From contig NZ_MBLO01000191.1 of the NCBI RefSeq assembly GCF_001854805.1, positions 22,726 to 86,725 on the forward strand: a stretch of 64,000 nt of DNA. Reading direction: 5' to 3'. Positions 53,901 through 62,783 of this stretch are shown here, in pieces; positions within the stretch are counted from its first letter, which is position 1; each line of letters opens with the position of its first letter. This stretch comes from Pseudofrankia coriaricola. GTDB lineage: Bacteria > Actinomycetota > Actinomycetes > Frankiales > Frankiaceae. The translations under genes were made by a program, and so were the position numbers. The notes beneath the pieces were generated by a model, which was not told where the DNA came from, made no database searches, and saw only the letters and a list, made by a program, of their open reading frames with translations.

Positions 53901-53966
53901 GTGATCCTGGGGACAACGGCCGCCGGTGTGCGAAGGAAGATCATTTTCGCACGCTTTGGCCCTCTA
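53901..53966 (+). repeat. 69-bp hairpin repeat, copy 4 (66-bp variant)
   Basis: Three bases shorter than the others: one base is lost from the left arm and two from the right, so pairing is kept (GTGTGCGAA with TTCGCACGC, including a G-U). The loop GGAAGATCATT is unchanged. It sits between the binding-protein and permease genes of the guanidine operon, 26 bases after the stop. Confidence 0.88.
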
Positions 53967-54086
53967 GGGCACTCAAGGCCCGTCAGGGACCGCCGGAAGC
54001 CCGCGGGGACGACGCTCGGCGCCCGACCGAGTGCTGTCCCCGCGGGCGGATGGCGGCAGCCGACCAGGGAGAAAGTCAGGTCCGAC

Positions 54087-54125
54087 GTGAGCTACGTGAA
54101 CCGCCGTCCGGGGCGAGCCTCGTGA
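54087..54125 (+). CDS. Possible 12-residue leader peptide
   Basis: GTG 54087 opens MSYVNRRPGRAS, preceded by GGGAGAAAG, and its TGA overlaps the permease GTG (54122) as GTGA. Such a leader could couple permease translation. The frame is short and may be chance. Confidence 0.25.
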   Translation: MSYVNRRPGRAS

Positions 54126-55030
54126 GCGGCGCCGAGGCGCCGCCGGCGATGGCGCCGGCGCCCGCCACAGCCCCCGCCGAAGGTCCAGCCCGGCCCGCGG
54201 CGGGCGGGCGGGACTGGGGCCCGCCGCCGCGGCGGCGCCCGGCGCGGCCGAGCCGGCTGCCCAAGCTGGGTGACGACGTGTCGCCGTCGACGCGGTGGGC
54301 GCTGCGGGCGCTGTCGGTCGCCGTGCCGCTGGTGGTGTGGGTGGTGCTGTCCGCCTCGGGCGCCGTCGACGACACGTTCCTGCCATCGCCCGCGGCGGTG
54401 GCGAGGGCCGGGGCAGACATGGCCCGCTCAGGCGAGCTGTTCTCCGACACGGCCTCGAGCGTGCGCAGGGTCGGCCTCGGGTTCCTCATCGCGGTGGCGA
54501 TCTCGGTGCCGCTGGGGTTCGCGATGGGGTCGATGAGCTGGGCGCAGGCGCTGCTGGAGCCGGTCATCGGCCTGTTGCGTTACATGCCGGCGAGCGCCTT
54601 CATCCCCCTGCTGATCATCTGGCTGGGGCTGGGTGAGTCATCGAAGATCGCGCTGCTGGTGATCGGCGTCGTCTTCTTCAACACGCTGATGACGGCGGAC
54701 GTCGTCCGCCGGATCCCGCGCGACCTGCTGGAGGTGTCGGCGACGCTCGGGGCGCGCCAGCACGAGATCGCCCGCAAGGTCATCCTGCCGTACGCGCTGC
54801 CCGGAATGATCGACGCGATGCGGGTGAACGCCGCCGCCGCCTGGAACTTCGTCGTCGTCGCCGAGCTCGTCGCGGCCACCTCGGGCCTCGGCTACCGGAT
54901 CACCCGAGCCCAGCGCTTCCTGCAGACCGACAAGATCTTCGCGGTGCTCGTCGTCATCGGCGTGATCGGCCTCGTGATCGACATCCTGCTGCGCGTCCTG
55001 CGTGACCAGGTCGGAAGGTGGGCGCCGTGA
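54122..55030 (+). CDS. NitT/TauT-family ABC importer, permease
   Basis: A 302-residue permease from GTG 54122 (in-frame ATG 54050 is an alternative). A Pro/Ala-rich cytoplasmic leader of about 50 residues precedes six transmembrane helices. The cytoplasmic coupling loop EVSATLGARQHEIARKVILPYALPG carries the EAA-type motif (G in LGA). The stop overlaps the ATPase start as GTGA. Confidence 0.9.
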   Translation: MSGAEAPPAMAPAPATAPAEGPARPAAGGRDWGPPPRRRPARPSRLPKLGDDVSPSTRWALRALSVAVPLVVWVVLSASGAVDDTFLPSPAAVARAGADMARSGELFSDTASSVRRVGLGFLIAVAISVPLGFAMGSMSWAQALLEPVIGLLRYMPASAFIPLLIIWLGLGESSKIALLVIGVVFFNTLMTADVVRRIPRDLLEVSATLGARQHEIARKVILPYALPGMIDAMRVNAAAAWNFVVVAELVAATSGLGYRITRAQRFLQTDKIFAVLVVIGVIGLVIDILLRVLRDQVGRWAP

Positions 55031-56019
55031 GCGACACATCCCAGCCAGCGGGCGGCGGCTTCGCGGGACCCACGACCCAGCCCGGGCCCTTCGTCCAGTT
55101 CGGCCCCGCCGGGGCGACCGAACCCGTCGGGATGCGCAAGTCCGCGGGGCCGCCCGAGCCCGCGGCCGGCCCCGGCGCGGCGGGCGGCGCGCTGCGGCTG
55201 CGCGGCGTCGGCATGGACTTCCGCGCGGGCAGGCGCGGCCGCCCCCGCCGCGGGAGGGGCGGCGCGCCGGGCGAGGCGTCGGTCCCGACGCTCGCCGACA
55301 TCGACTTGGTCGTCGAGCCCGGCGAGTTCGTCTGCATCGTCGGCGCCAGCGGCTCGGGCAAGTCGACGCTGCTGCGCCTGGTCGCCGGCCTGCTGCGCCC
55401 GACCGCCGGCGAGGTCACCCTGGACGGCGGGCCGGTTGTGGGCCCCGGCCCGGAGCGTGGCCTCGTCTGCCAGACCGGCGCGCTGTTCCCCTGGCGCACG
55501 GCGGCGGCCAACGTCGCGTTCGGCCTGGAGTTGCTGCCGCTCTCCCGCGCCGACCGGAGCCGCCGTGTCGCCTGGCTCCTGCGGGAGGTCGGCCTGGAGC
55601 CCTACGCCGACCGGCTGCCCGGGCAGCTGTCCGGCGGCCAGCGCCAGCGGGTCGCCATCGCGCGGGCGCTCGCCTGCGAGCCGCGGGTCGTGCTGCTCGA
55701 CGAGCCGTTCGGCGCGCTCGACGTGCAGACCAAGGAGGACATGCAGCTTTTCCTGCGCCGCGTCTGGGCCGACACCGGCACGACCGTCCTCATGGTCACC
55801 CACGACGTCGAGGAGGCCGTCTTCCTCGGCCAGCGGGTCGTCGTCCTGGCCAGCGACCCGGGCAGGGTCGTCGCGGACATACCCGTGCGGCTCCCGGACG
55901 GCCGCGACCTCGCGACCCGCCGCGACTCCGCCTTCCTCGCCCTTCGGTCCGAGGTCGAGGACCTGGTCCGGCTCCACCACCGCGCCCACGCCCGCCGCCT
56001 CGCCGAAGCGGCCGGCTGA
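55027..56019 (+). CDS. NitT/TauT-family ABC importer, ATPase
   Basis: A 330-residue ATPase. A disordered leader of about 60 residues precedes the domain; Walker A is GASGSGKST, the Q-loop is CQTGALFPWRT, the signature is [14 protein letters not shown] and Walker B is VVLLDEPFGALD. It starts at GTG 55027, overlapping the permease stop; GTG 55018 is an alternative. Completes the three-part importer next to the guanidine hydrolase. Confidence 0.92.
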   Translation: MSDTSQPAGGGFAGPTTQPGPFVQFGPAGATEPVGMRKSAGPPEPAAGPGAAGGALRLRGVGMDFRAGRRGRPRRGRGGAPGEASVPTLADIDLVVEPGEFVCIVGASGSGKSTLLRLVAGLLRPTAGEVTLDGGPVVGPGPERGLVCQTGALFPWRTAAANVAFGLELLPLSRADRSRRVAWLLREVGLEPYADRLPGQLSGGQRQRVAIARALACEPRVVLLDEPFGALDVQTKEDMQLFLRRVWADTGTTVLMVTHDVEEAVFLGQRVVVLASDPGRVVADIPVRLPDGRDLATRRDSAFLALRSEVEDLVRLHHRAHARRLAEAAG

Positions 56020-56144
56020 CCCCGCGCGGACGGTCCCGAGGCGCGGCCTCGGCGCGCCCGGGTGACGCGGCCCGGCGGGTGCACGTCAACCACCTCGACT
56101 CCAGCCACGTCTGCCTGGTCGCATCCGGCAGCTCTCTCAAATAG

Positions 56145-56162
56145 TTGACCTCGACTAGTCAA
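56145..56162. promoter_or_regulatory. Inverted repeat upstream of the PadR gene
   Basis: TTGAC-N8-GTCAA, with the internal palindrome GACTAGTC, lies about 90 bases before the PadR start in a local AT-rich patch. It is a candidate PadR-type operator and promoter region. Confidence 0.45.
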
Positions 56163-56248
56163 TACTGGATAGTCGGAGTCGAACAGCCGAGGGCGCGCCG
56201 GTGGACAGGGCAGGATGGAGGTGGCGGAAGTGGCGGGAGGAGAACCGG

Positions 56249-56902
56249 GTGGCGCGGCGCAAGGTCGGCAATCTGCTGGGGCTGGCCGTCCTGGCCTACC
56301 TGACGCAGGCCCCGATGCACCCCTACGAGCTCTCCCGCACGCTGCGGGACAACGGCGACGCGCGCAGCATCAAGTTCAACCACGGCTCGCTGTACATGGT
56401 CGTCCAGCAGCTCGCGAAGGCCGGCTTCATCACCGAGGTGGAGACGACGCGCGCGGGCCAGCGCCCTGAGCGCACCGTCTACGGCCTCACCGACGCCGGC
56501 CGCGCCGAGCTGCGGGACTGGCTGCGCGAGCTCGTAGCGGAGCCCGAGCACGAGTACCCGAGCTTCGTCTCCGCGCTGTCGCTGATCGGCGCGTTGCACC
56601 CGGACGACGCGGTGAGCCTGCTTCGGGCGCGGCTGGATCGTCTCGCCGAACGGCGGGCCGAGATCCAGAAGATGGTCGACGACGCGCTGGCCGCCGGCGT
56701 GCTGGAGCTGTTCCTGATCGAGGAGGAGTACCGCCTCGCTCAGGCGGCCACTGAGGCGGACTTCGTCGAACGCCTGGTCGCTCGCATCACCGACCCGGAA
56801 ACCGGCTGGGCTCCCGCCTGGGCCCAGTTCCACGACGCCCTGGCCGCGGGCAAGGCACCCGAGCCGCCCGTGCCGTCCGCGGACGCGTCCAGCCAGAGGT
56901 AG
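56249..56902 (+). CDS. PadR-family transcriptional regulator
   Basis: A 217-residue regulator. The winged helix shows LGLAVLAYLTQAPMHPYELS and SLYMVVQQLAKAGFITEVE with the R-PERTVYGLTDAGRAEL wing; the C-terminal half is a helical dimerisation arm. GTG 56249 is chosen because GGGAGGAG lies 6 bases upstream and the sequence before it is not conserved; an earlier GTG (56201) is possible. It lies 230 bp after the importer genes and has its own promoter-like region, so a link to them is uncertain. Confidence 0.85.
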   Translation: MARRKVGNLLGLAVLAYLTQAPMHPYELSRTLRDNGDARSIKFNHGSLYMVVQQLAKAGFITEVETTRAGQRPERTVYGLTDAGRAELRDWLRELVAEPEHEYPSFVSALSLIGALHPDDAVSLLRARLDRLAERRAEIQKMVDDALAAGVLELFLIEEEYRLAQAATEADFVERLVARITDPETGWAPAWAQFHDALAAGKAPEPPVPSADASSQR

Positions 56903-56958
56903 TCCCGCGTTCGCGGTACTGCTGCCGCCTGCTCGCCGACGGCGCGGCGGCGGACGGC

Positions 56959-56992
56959 GCGGCCGAGCCTGGCCGCCGCCAGGCTCGGCCGC
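56959..56992 (+). terminator. Perfect 15-bp hairpin after the PadR gene
   Basis: GCGGCCGAGCCTGGC (56959-56973) pairs exactly with 56978-56992 around a 4-nt loop, 56 bases after the PadR stop. No T-run follows, as is usual for high-GC terminators. The rest of 56903-57217 contains nothing else I can identify. Confidence 0.75.
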
Positions 56993-57217
56993 CCAGCGGC
57001 ACAACGCGCTCAGCAGCGGATGTTCGATCGCGATGAGTAACCGGCTCCTACGCCGGTCCGACTGACTACCCGCGAAGCGCCCGTCGGGCGAGAGAGCTGG
57101 CCCGTCCACGCCCTCTGGGCGTTCCGGGACATCCGTCCCACAGCCGTGACGGCCTCCGCCGCGGCCACGCAACACCTCTCTTCGGAAACGTCTGCGCCCT
57201 GAAAGGCGGAACTTGTC

Positions 57218-58501
57218 ATGTCCAGAATCCGGAGCGCCATCGTCATCGGCGGTGGGATCGCGGGCCCGGTCGCGGCCGTCGCCCTCGGGAAGGCCGGCAT
57301 CGAGGCGACCGTGTACGAGGCGTACCAGACCACGGCGGACGGTGTTGGCGGGACGTTGGGCATCGCGCCCAACGGGCTCGACGCGCTCGCCGCCGCCGGC
57401 CTCGGCGGGATCGTCGAACCCGTCGGCACGCCGATCACCACCATGGTGATGCGCAACGGCAAGGGCCGCCGGCTCGCGTCGCTCGGCTCACCGGCTGGCC
57501 TGCCGAGCCAGTTGCTGGTCTGGCGCCCGGAGCTGTACCGCGCGCTGCACGACGCGGCGGCCCACCACGGCGCGCGGGTCGAGTACGGCAAGCGACTGGT
57601 GGCCATCGAGCAGCGCGACGCGGACCCAGACGCGGACACCGCCGGCGGCGTGACGGCGGTGTTCGCCGACGGGAGCCGCGCCAGCGCCGACATTCTCATC
57701 GGCGCGGACGGGATCCGCTCGGCCGTCCGCTCGCTGATCGACCCGGCGGCGCCGTCACCGCGCTACGTCGGCCTGCTCGGTTTCGGCGCCCGGCTGTCGG
57801 CCGGGTCCGTGGACCCGGGCCGGATCGACCCGACCGGCAGCGAGATGCACTTCGTCTTCGGCAAGCGCGCCTTCTTCGGCTATGTCCTGGCGGCGGACGG
57901 CTCCGGTGGCTGGTTCGCGAACCTGCCGCGGGCGACGTCGATGACGGCGTCCGAGGCGCGCGCCGTCGGCGCCGACGAGTGGCTGCGGGTCCTGCGCGAG
58001 GCGTTCGCCGACGACCGGCTGCGCACCGTCGACCTCATCAACCGGACCGATCCGGCCGAGTTCATCACCGTCGGCGGGATGGAGGACATTCCCACGGTCC
58101 CGACCTGGCACCGCGGCCGGGTGGTCCTCATCGGCGACGCCGCGCACGCCACATCTCCCAGCTCCGGCCAGGGTGCGTCGCTGGCGATCGAGAGCGCCGT
58201 GCAGCTGGCCCGCTGCCTGCGAGACCTGCCGTACCCGGAGGCGTTCGCCACCTACGAGGGAATGCGCCGTGACCGCGTGGAGCGGATCATCAAGATGGCC
58301 CAGCGCACCAACAGCGACAAGGCGGCCGGCCCGGTCGCCCGCGTGCTGCGCGACCTGATGATGCCCATCGCCATGAGGCTCATGAACCCCGAGTCGTTCT
58401 CCTGGCCGATGCGCCACCACATCGACTGGTCCGCCCCGGTCACCCCCGCGGGCGCTCCGGGCGCGGCGCCGCTGGTGTCCGTGGCCTCCTCATCGGCCTG
58501 A
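57218..58501 (+). CDS. FAD-dependent monooxygenase
   Basis: A 427-residue class A flavin monooxygenase (PHBH fold). The dinucleotide motif is VIGGGIAGPVAA (9-20), the DG-type motif ILIGADGIRSAVR lies mid-protein, and the FAD-ribose GD motif is VVLIGDAAHATSPSSGQG. TetX-like antibiotic hydroxylases and 6-hydroxynicotinate-type enzymes share this layout; substrate cannot be assigned. AAGGCGGA lies 8 bases before the ATG. Confidence 0.9.
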   Translation: MSRIRSAIVIGGGIAGPVAAVALGKAGIEATVYEAYQTTADGVGGTLGIAPNGLDALAAAGLGGIVEPVGTPITTMVMRNGKGRRLASLGSPAGLPSQLLVWRPELYRALHDAAAHHGARVEYGKRLVAIEQRDADPDADTAGGVTAVFADGSRASADILIGADGIRSAVRSLIDPAAPSPRYVGLLGFGARLSAGSVDPGRIDPTGSEMHFVFGKRAFFGYVLAADGSGGWFANLPRATSMTASEARAVGADEWLRVLREAFADDRLRTVDLINRTDPAEFITVGGMEDIPTVPTWHRGRVVLIGDAAHATSPSSGQGASLAIESAVQLARCLRDLPYPEAFATYEGMRRDRVERIIKMAQRTNSDKAAGPVARVLRDLMMPIAMRLMNPESFSWPMRHHIDWSAPVTPAGAPGAAPLVSVASSSA

Positions 58502-58555
58502 CCACCTGACCAGCCGGCGTCTCGGGTGTCTCGCCCTGGCGCCGGCTCCCTCCGG

Positions 58556-58607
58556 GCGCTCGGCCCGCCGTCGCGGTGGGGGGAATCGCGGGCGGCGAGC
58601 CGAGCGC
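58556..58607. terminator. Bidirectional terminator hairpin
   Basis: GCGCTCGGC (58556-58564) pairs with GCCGAGCGC (58599-58607), extended by CCGCC/GGCGG after a 3-base bulge and by CGCG/CGCG. It lies between the convergent monooxygenase and membrane-protein genes; the rest of 58502-58831 shows no gene. Confidence 0.6.
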
Positions 58608-58831
58608 GCTCTCCGGGAGGGAGGACCCCGGCCGACCCGGGGGCAGAGGGTCGAGGATGAGCCCGCACCAGCCCCAACGGACGCCCGCTGCCGCCGGTTC
58701 CGCGCCGGCGGCGTCGCCTAAATGACATCGCCAGCGGCGGCCGGCTCCACACTCCGGGCGACCGCCGGCTCGCTCTCCGACCATGCCGGCGCCGCGGAAG
58801 GCCGCCGCGGCGCGCACGGGGCCGGTGTCGC

Positions 58832-59284
58832 TCAGGAGGTACGCGACCGGCCCGGCGGCGCCATCAGCAGGCAGACCGCCGACAGGTTCAGCAGGACCCA
58901 GGCCGCCGCGAGCGCGACCAGCATTGGCTGGACACCGGCCGTGAACAGGCCGGGAAGGGCACCGAGCGCCGACAGGGCCCGGCTGGCCGCGGCGACCCGC
59001 GCGGTGGCCGGCGACCGCGATGCCCGCGCGACGACCACGCAGGCGAGTGTCACGACGCCCATCAGCGCGCCGAAGACCAGCACGCTCGTCGGTGGTTTGG
59101 CCCCGTCCGCCGACGAGCCTGGCAGGCCGAGGACCAGCAGGTCGCCGACGCCGAGCACGGCCGCGAGGACCAGCCCGGCCCTGGTCCTCCCGGTGAGCCC
59201 GGCGCCCGCGGGCGAGGCTCCCTCGGAAGGGGGACGTGAGCCGGCCCGCGGCTGGCCTCCTCGAGACGGTCCACCGGGTGTCAT
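58832..59284 (-). CDS. Four-helix membrane protein, paralogue 1
   Basis: A 150-residue protein with four hydrophobic helices (AGLVLAAVLGVGDLLVLGLP, SVLVFGALMGVVTLACVVVA, SRALSALGALPGLFTAG, LVALAAAWVLLNLSAVCLLM). It is clearly paralogous to the protein encoded just upstream (59295-59861): same length of the membrane part, shared ASRxLSxLxAxP and WVLLNL motifs. Function unknown. It follows that gene by 10 bases, so they are co-transcribed. Confidence 0.78.
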   Translation of the reverse strand: MTPGGPSRGGQPRAGSRPPSEGASPAGAGLTGRTRAGLVLAAVLGVGDLLVLGLPGSSADGAKPPTSVLVFGALMGVVTLACVVVARASRSPATARVAAASRALSALGALPGLFTAGVQPMLVALAAAWVLLNLSAVCLLMAPPGRSRTS

Positions 59285-59294
59285 CGCCGGCCCG

Positions 59295-59861
59295 TCAGCC
59301 GCGCCAGGGCCGGACGGGCGCCCGGCGTGGCTCCACCATCAGCTCGACCGCGAGCAGGTTCAGCAGGACCCACAGCGAGGAGACCACGACCAGCCCCGGG
59401 GGGACGACGTCACGGAAGAACGCCGGGATCGCGCTGAGCAGCGAGAGCAGCCTGCTCGCCGCGACGACCCGCAGCGCGGTCCGCGACCTGGTGGTCAGCA
59501 GGACGACGACGCTTACCACGGTGATGGCACCCAGCAGCATGCCGAACGCGAGGGTCGCCGCTACCGGGCCGCTTCTGGAGAAACTCGGGATGGGCAGCGC
59601 GGGGCCGGCGAGCTCGGCGGCGCCGAGCACGGCCGCGAAGCCGAGACCGGTCCTGTTGCGCCGCGACAGTGCCGCGCCTCTCGGCTGGGGCGCGGTCTCG
59701 GCGGGCAGCACCGGTCCATGGTCGACCGCTCGGGCACGAGTGTCAGCCCGGTCCGCTCCCACCGGTCCCGGAATCCGCCCGGCCGGCCTGGGAGCACGCT
59801 CCCAGGCGGGTGGGAAGGTTCCCAGGGACAACGGGAGCGCGCGGGCGTCATCATCAGGCAT
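59295..59861 (-). CDS. Four-helix membrane protein, paralogue 2
   Basis: Up to 188 residues if started at ATG 59861; the conserved membrane part is the last about 120 (TGLGFAAVLGAAELAGPALP, FGMLLGAITVVSVVVLLTTR, ASRLLSLLSAIPAFFRDVVP, SLWVLLNLLAVELM). The first about 65 residues are Pro/Arg-rich and may not be translated, since the ATG shares its CATG with the start of the divergent response-regulator gene; an internal GTG could be the real start. Tandem duplicate of the 58832 gene, divergent from a NarL-type two-component operon. Confidence 0.7.
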   Translation of the reverse strand: MPDDDARALPLSLGTFPPAWERAPRPAGRIPGPVGADRADTRARAVDHGPVLPAETAPQPRGAALSRRNRTGLGFAAVLGAAELAGPALPIPSFSRSGPVAATLAFGMLLGAITVVSVVVLLTTRSRTALRVVAASRLLSLLSAIPAFFRDVVPPGLVVVSSLWVLLNLLAVELMVEPRRAPVRPWRG

Positions 59862-60516
59862 GACCTCTGCCGCCGCGCCGCTGCGGGTGCTGCTCGCCGA
59901 CGACCATGCCGTGGTCCGCCGCGGGATCGCCGCCCTGCTGTCGTCCGTGGGCGGCATCGAGGTGGCCGGCGAGGCGGCGACGGGCGCGGAGGCGATCCGC
60001 GAGGCCCAGCTGACCCGGCCCGACGTGGTGGTCATGGACGTGCGGATGCCGGACATGGACGGCGTCGAGGCGACCCGCGGGCTCGCGGCCGCGCTCCCGG
60101 AGTGCGCGGTGCTGATGCTGACGATGTTCGACGACGACGAGACCGTGTTCGCCGCGATGCGCGCCGGCGCTCGCGGCTACCTGCTCAAGGGCGCGGCCCA
60201 GGACGACATCCTGCACGCGATCCGTTCGGTCGCCGCCGGGCACGTCGTGCTCGGCCCGGGAATCGCGCGCCGGCTGCTCGACCAGGCCGCCGAGCCGCGC
60301 GGCCCGGCGCCGGACCCGTTCCCCGAGCTCACCGCCCGGGAGCGCCAGATCCTCGACCTGATCGCCGCCGGGCGCAGCAACGGCGTGATCGCCGCCGAGC
60401 TCGGCGTGGCCACGAAGACGGTGGTCAACCACGTCTCGGCGATCTTCGCCAAGCTGCGGCTCGCGACCCGCGCGGAGGCGATCGTGCGGGCTCGGGAAGC
60501 GGGCCTCGGCCGGTGA
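59860..60516 (+). CDS. NarL/FixJ-family response regulator
   Basis: A 218-residue regulator. The receiver domain has ADDH (13-16), phospho-acceptor Asp60 in VVVMDVRMPDMDG and Lys in GYLLKGA; the C-terminal LuxR-type helix-turn-helix reads LTARERQILDLIAAGRSNGV and TKTVVNHVSAIFAKL. It precedes its cognate kinase by 7 bases. Confidence 0.92.
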   Translation: MTSAAAPLRVLLADDHAVVRRGIAALLSSVGGIEVAGEAATGAEAIREAQLTRPDVVVMDVRMPDMDGVEATRGLAAALPECAVLMLTMFDDDETVFAAMRAGARGYLLKGAAQDDILHAIRSVAAGHVVLGPGIARRLLDQAAEPRGPAPDPFPELTARERQILDLIAAGRSNGVIAAELGVATKTVVNHVSAIFAKLRLATRAEAIVRAREAGLGR

Positions 60517-60523
60517 CCCGAGC

Positions 60524-62740
60524 ATGACCGGCCAACCGGCGCTCGCCGAGCCCGCCGGTGCCGACGCCGCCCGTTCCGCGCCGGCGGACACCGCGCCGGC
60601 GGGACCCGCTCCGCCGGATGCCGCTCCGCCGGACGCCGCGCCCGCCGACACCCAGCCCCCGCTCCCGGGTCCTGGCGGCCCGCCGCCCGCCGTCGTGGCG
60701 GGTACCGGGCCGACCGGCACCGTTCCCGGTGCCGCACCGCGTCGGACCGGGGCGTGGGTCTGGCCGAGCGCGCGGCGGGTGTTACCGAAGGGCCCCGTCG
60801 GGGTGGCGGCCGTGCTCGTCGTGCTGGCCGTCCTCGGCCTGTGGGCTCCCGGCGGCGTGGGCTGGCGCGGGGTGGGCGCGCTGATCTTCGGAACGGCGTG
60901 CGCGGCTACAGCGTGGGCGGTCCTGGCGTTCGGCCCGGATCCCCGTAACCGCTGCGGGCTGGCGATGACCGTGCTCGCGGGCCTCATCCTGGCCAGCGCC
61001 GCGGCGCAGACGCTGGCGGGCTGGGGCCTGTCCGGTGCGGACCAGGTATCCGAGGTGCTGTACCTCGTCGCCGTCGGCGTCATCGCCCCGATCGCGGCGG
61101 CGCTGTACCCGGACGGCCGGCTGCCGGGATGGATCACGCGGTGGTGCGCCGGGTTCGGGATCGTCGCCGCCGCCCTGGCCGCCGCCCTGGCGCGGGTGGA
61201 CGAGCGCACCACCATTCCACTCGGCGCCGTCGCCGTCGTACTGCTGGTGGCCGGCGGCTGGGCACGGTTCATGACGGCGACCGGGCAGCAACGTCGGGCG
61301 CTGCAGTGGCTGGCCTGGAGCTGCACCGAGACGACGCTCCTCGTGCTGCACGCGATGTTCATCGGCGAGGCGTTCGCGGTCGACCTGCCGCGTGCCTTCT
61401 ACGTGATCACGTTCGCGCTCGCGGCGCTGCCGCCACCGGTCTGTGCCGCGATCGGGATCATCGACCCGGATCTGCTGGACATCCGCTGGCTGATCAGGAA
61501 GTCGTCGGCGTGGACGGTGACGCTGGAGTGCGCGTTCGCGACCACCGCGGGCACGTACGCCGCCCTCGAGCTCGTCGCCGGCCACCCGCCGGGGCGCAGC
61601 GCCGTCACCGTGCTGTGCGTCCTGATCGCGGTGCTGTTCCGGCCGGCGATGCGCGCGATCGAGGACCTCGTCGACAGTGTGCTGTTCGGCGGCCGGGCCG
61701 ACCCGGTGCAGGCGCTGGCGGGCCTCGGCGAGCGGTTCGACGCGGGTGGTGACCCCGCGTCCTGGCTGCCGGCGCTGCGCGCCGGGCTGGCGTTGCCCTA
61801 CGTGGAGCTGTGGAGCGAGGACAAGCGGGTCGCCACCGCCGGCGCGCCGCCGAGCCCGGTTCCGGCACCTGTGCCGGCGCCCGCGGCTCCGGCGGCGGAC
61901 CGGTCCGGGGCCGCTCACCCGCCGGAGGCGATGACCACGACCACCGTGCCGCTCGTCGTCGGCGACGAGCGGGTCGGCGCGCTGGTCGTCGGCCTCCCGC
62001 CGCAGGTCCACGCGCTGCCGCCCGCGACCCGCAGCGTGCTGCGACTGGTGGCCCCGCCCCTGGCCCAGGCGCTGCGCGCCGCGGCCCTGGCCGAGCAGCT
62101 GCGGGTCTCGCGTGGCCAGCTGGTCGAGGCGCTGGAGGAGGAACGCCGCCGGCTGCGCCGTGACCTGCACGACGGACTCGGCCCGATCATGACCGGCGTC
62201 GCCTACAGCGCCGACGCCGCGCGCAACCTCGTCCCCGTCGACCCGGACCGGGCGCAGGCCGTGCTCGCGGACCTGCGGGCCGACACCGCCGCGGCGATCA
62301 CCGAGATCCGCCGGATCGTCTACGGGCTGCGCCCGCCCGCGCTCGACGAGCTGGGCCTCGTCGCGGCCATCCGGCAGGGCTGCAACCGGCTGCGCGCCGC
62401 GGACGGCCGCGCGCTGGCCGTCGCGGTCGAGGCACCAGGGGAGCTGCCGCCGCTGCCGGCCGCCGTCGAGGTCGCCGCGTACCGGATCGTCCTGGAGGCC
62501 GTGACCAACGCGGCGCGGCACTCCGGCTCGGCGGATGTCTGGCTGAGGGTCGAGGCGCGGGCCGACCGGCTGGTGCTGGCCGTGCGCGACGGCGGCCGCG
62601 TGACCGCCGCGAACTGGCGGCCCGGCGTCGGGCTCCAGTCGATGCGGGAGCGCGCTGAGCAGGTCGGCGGCAGCCTGACCGCGGGCCCCGGCCCCGCGGG
62701 TGGAGAGATCCACGCCGAGCTCCCAATCGCCCCCGCCTGA
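60524..62740 (+). CDS. NarL-type membrane sensor histidine kinase
   Basis: A 738-residue kinase. A Pro/Ala-rich leader (about 1-75) is followed by seven or eight membrane helices (about 88-380), a GAF-like region, then the HisKA_3 box RRLRRDLHDGLGPIMTGVAY with the phospho-acceptor His and the ATPase domain (VLEAVTNAARHSGS N-box; GVGLQSMRERAEQVGGSL G-box). Complete, in contrast to the sensor at 48690. Signal unknown; integral-membrane sensing of a hydrophobic or envelope cue is likely. Confidence 0.9.
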   Translation: MTGQPALAEPAGADAARSAPADTAPAGPAPPDAAPPDAAPADTQPPLPGPGGPPPAVVAGTGPTGTVPGAAPRRTGAWVWPSARRVLPKGPVGVAAVLVVLAVLGLWAPGGVGWRGVGALIFGTACAATAWAVLAFGPDPRNRCGLAMTVLAGLILASAAAQTLAGWGLSGADQVSEVLYLVAVGVIAPIAAALYPDGRLPGWITRWCAGFGIVAAALAAALARVDERTTIPLGAVAVVLLVAGGWARFMTATGQQRRALQWLAWSCTETTLLVLHAMFIGEAFAVDLPRAFYVITFALAALPPPVCAAIGIIDPDLLDIRWLIRKSSAWTVTLECAFATTAGTYAALELVAGHPPGRSAVTVLCVLIAVLFRPAMRAIEDLVDSVLFGGRADPVQALAGLGERFDAGGDPASWLPALRAGLALPYVELWSEDKRVATAGAPPSPVPAPVPAPAAPAADRSGAAHPPEAMTTTTVPLVVGDERVGALVVGLPPQVHALPPATRSVLRLVAPPLAQALRAAALAEQLRVSRGQLVEALEEERRRLRRDLHDGLGPIMTGVAYSADAARNLVPVDPDRAQAVLADLRADTAAAITEIRRIVYGLRPPALDELGLVAAIRQGCNRLRAADGRALAVAVEAPGELPPLPAAVEVAAYRIVLEAVTNAARHSGSADVWLRVEARADRLVLAVRDGGRVTAANWRPGVGLQSMRERAEQVGGSLTAGPGPAGGEIHAELPIAPA

Positions 62741-62783
62741 CCGTCGTCGGCCATCGTCGACGCGGCCGAGTTGGCCTGGTCGG

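Noticed and set aside
52048..53916. A 622-codon minus-strand open frame
   Set aside because: Antisense to the guanidine hydrolase and binding-protein genes, whose motifs are unambiguous.
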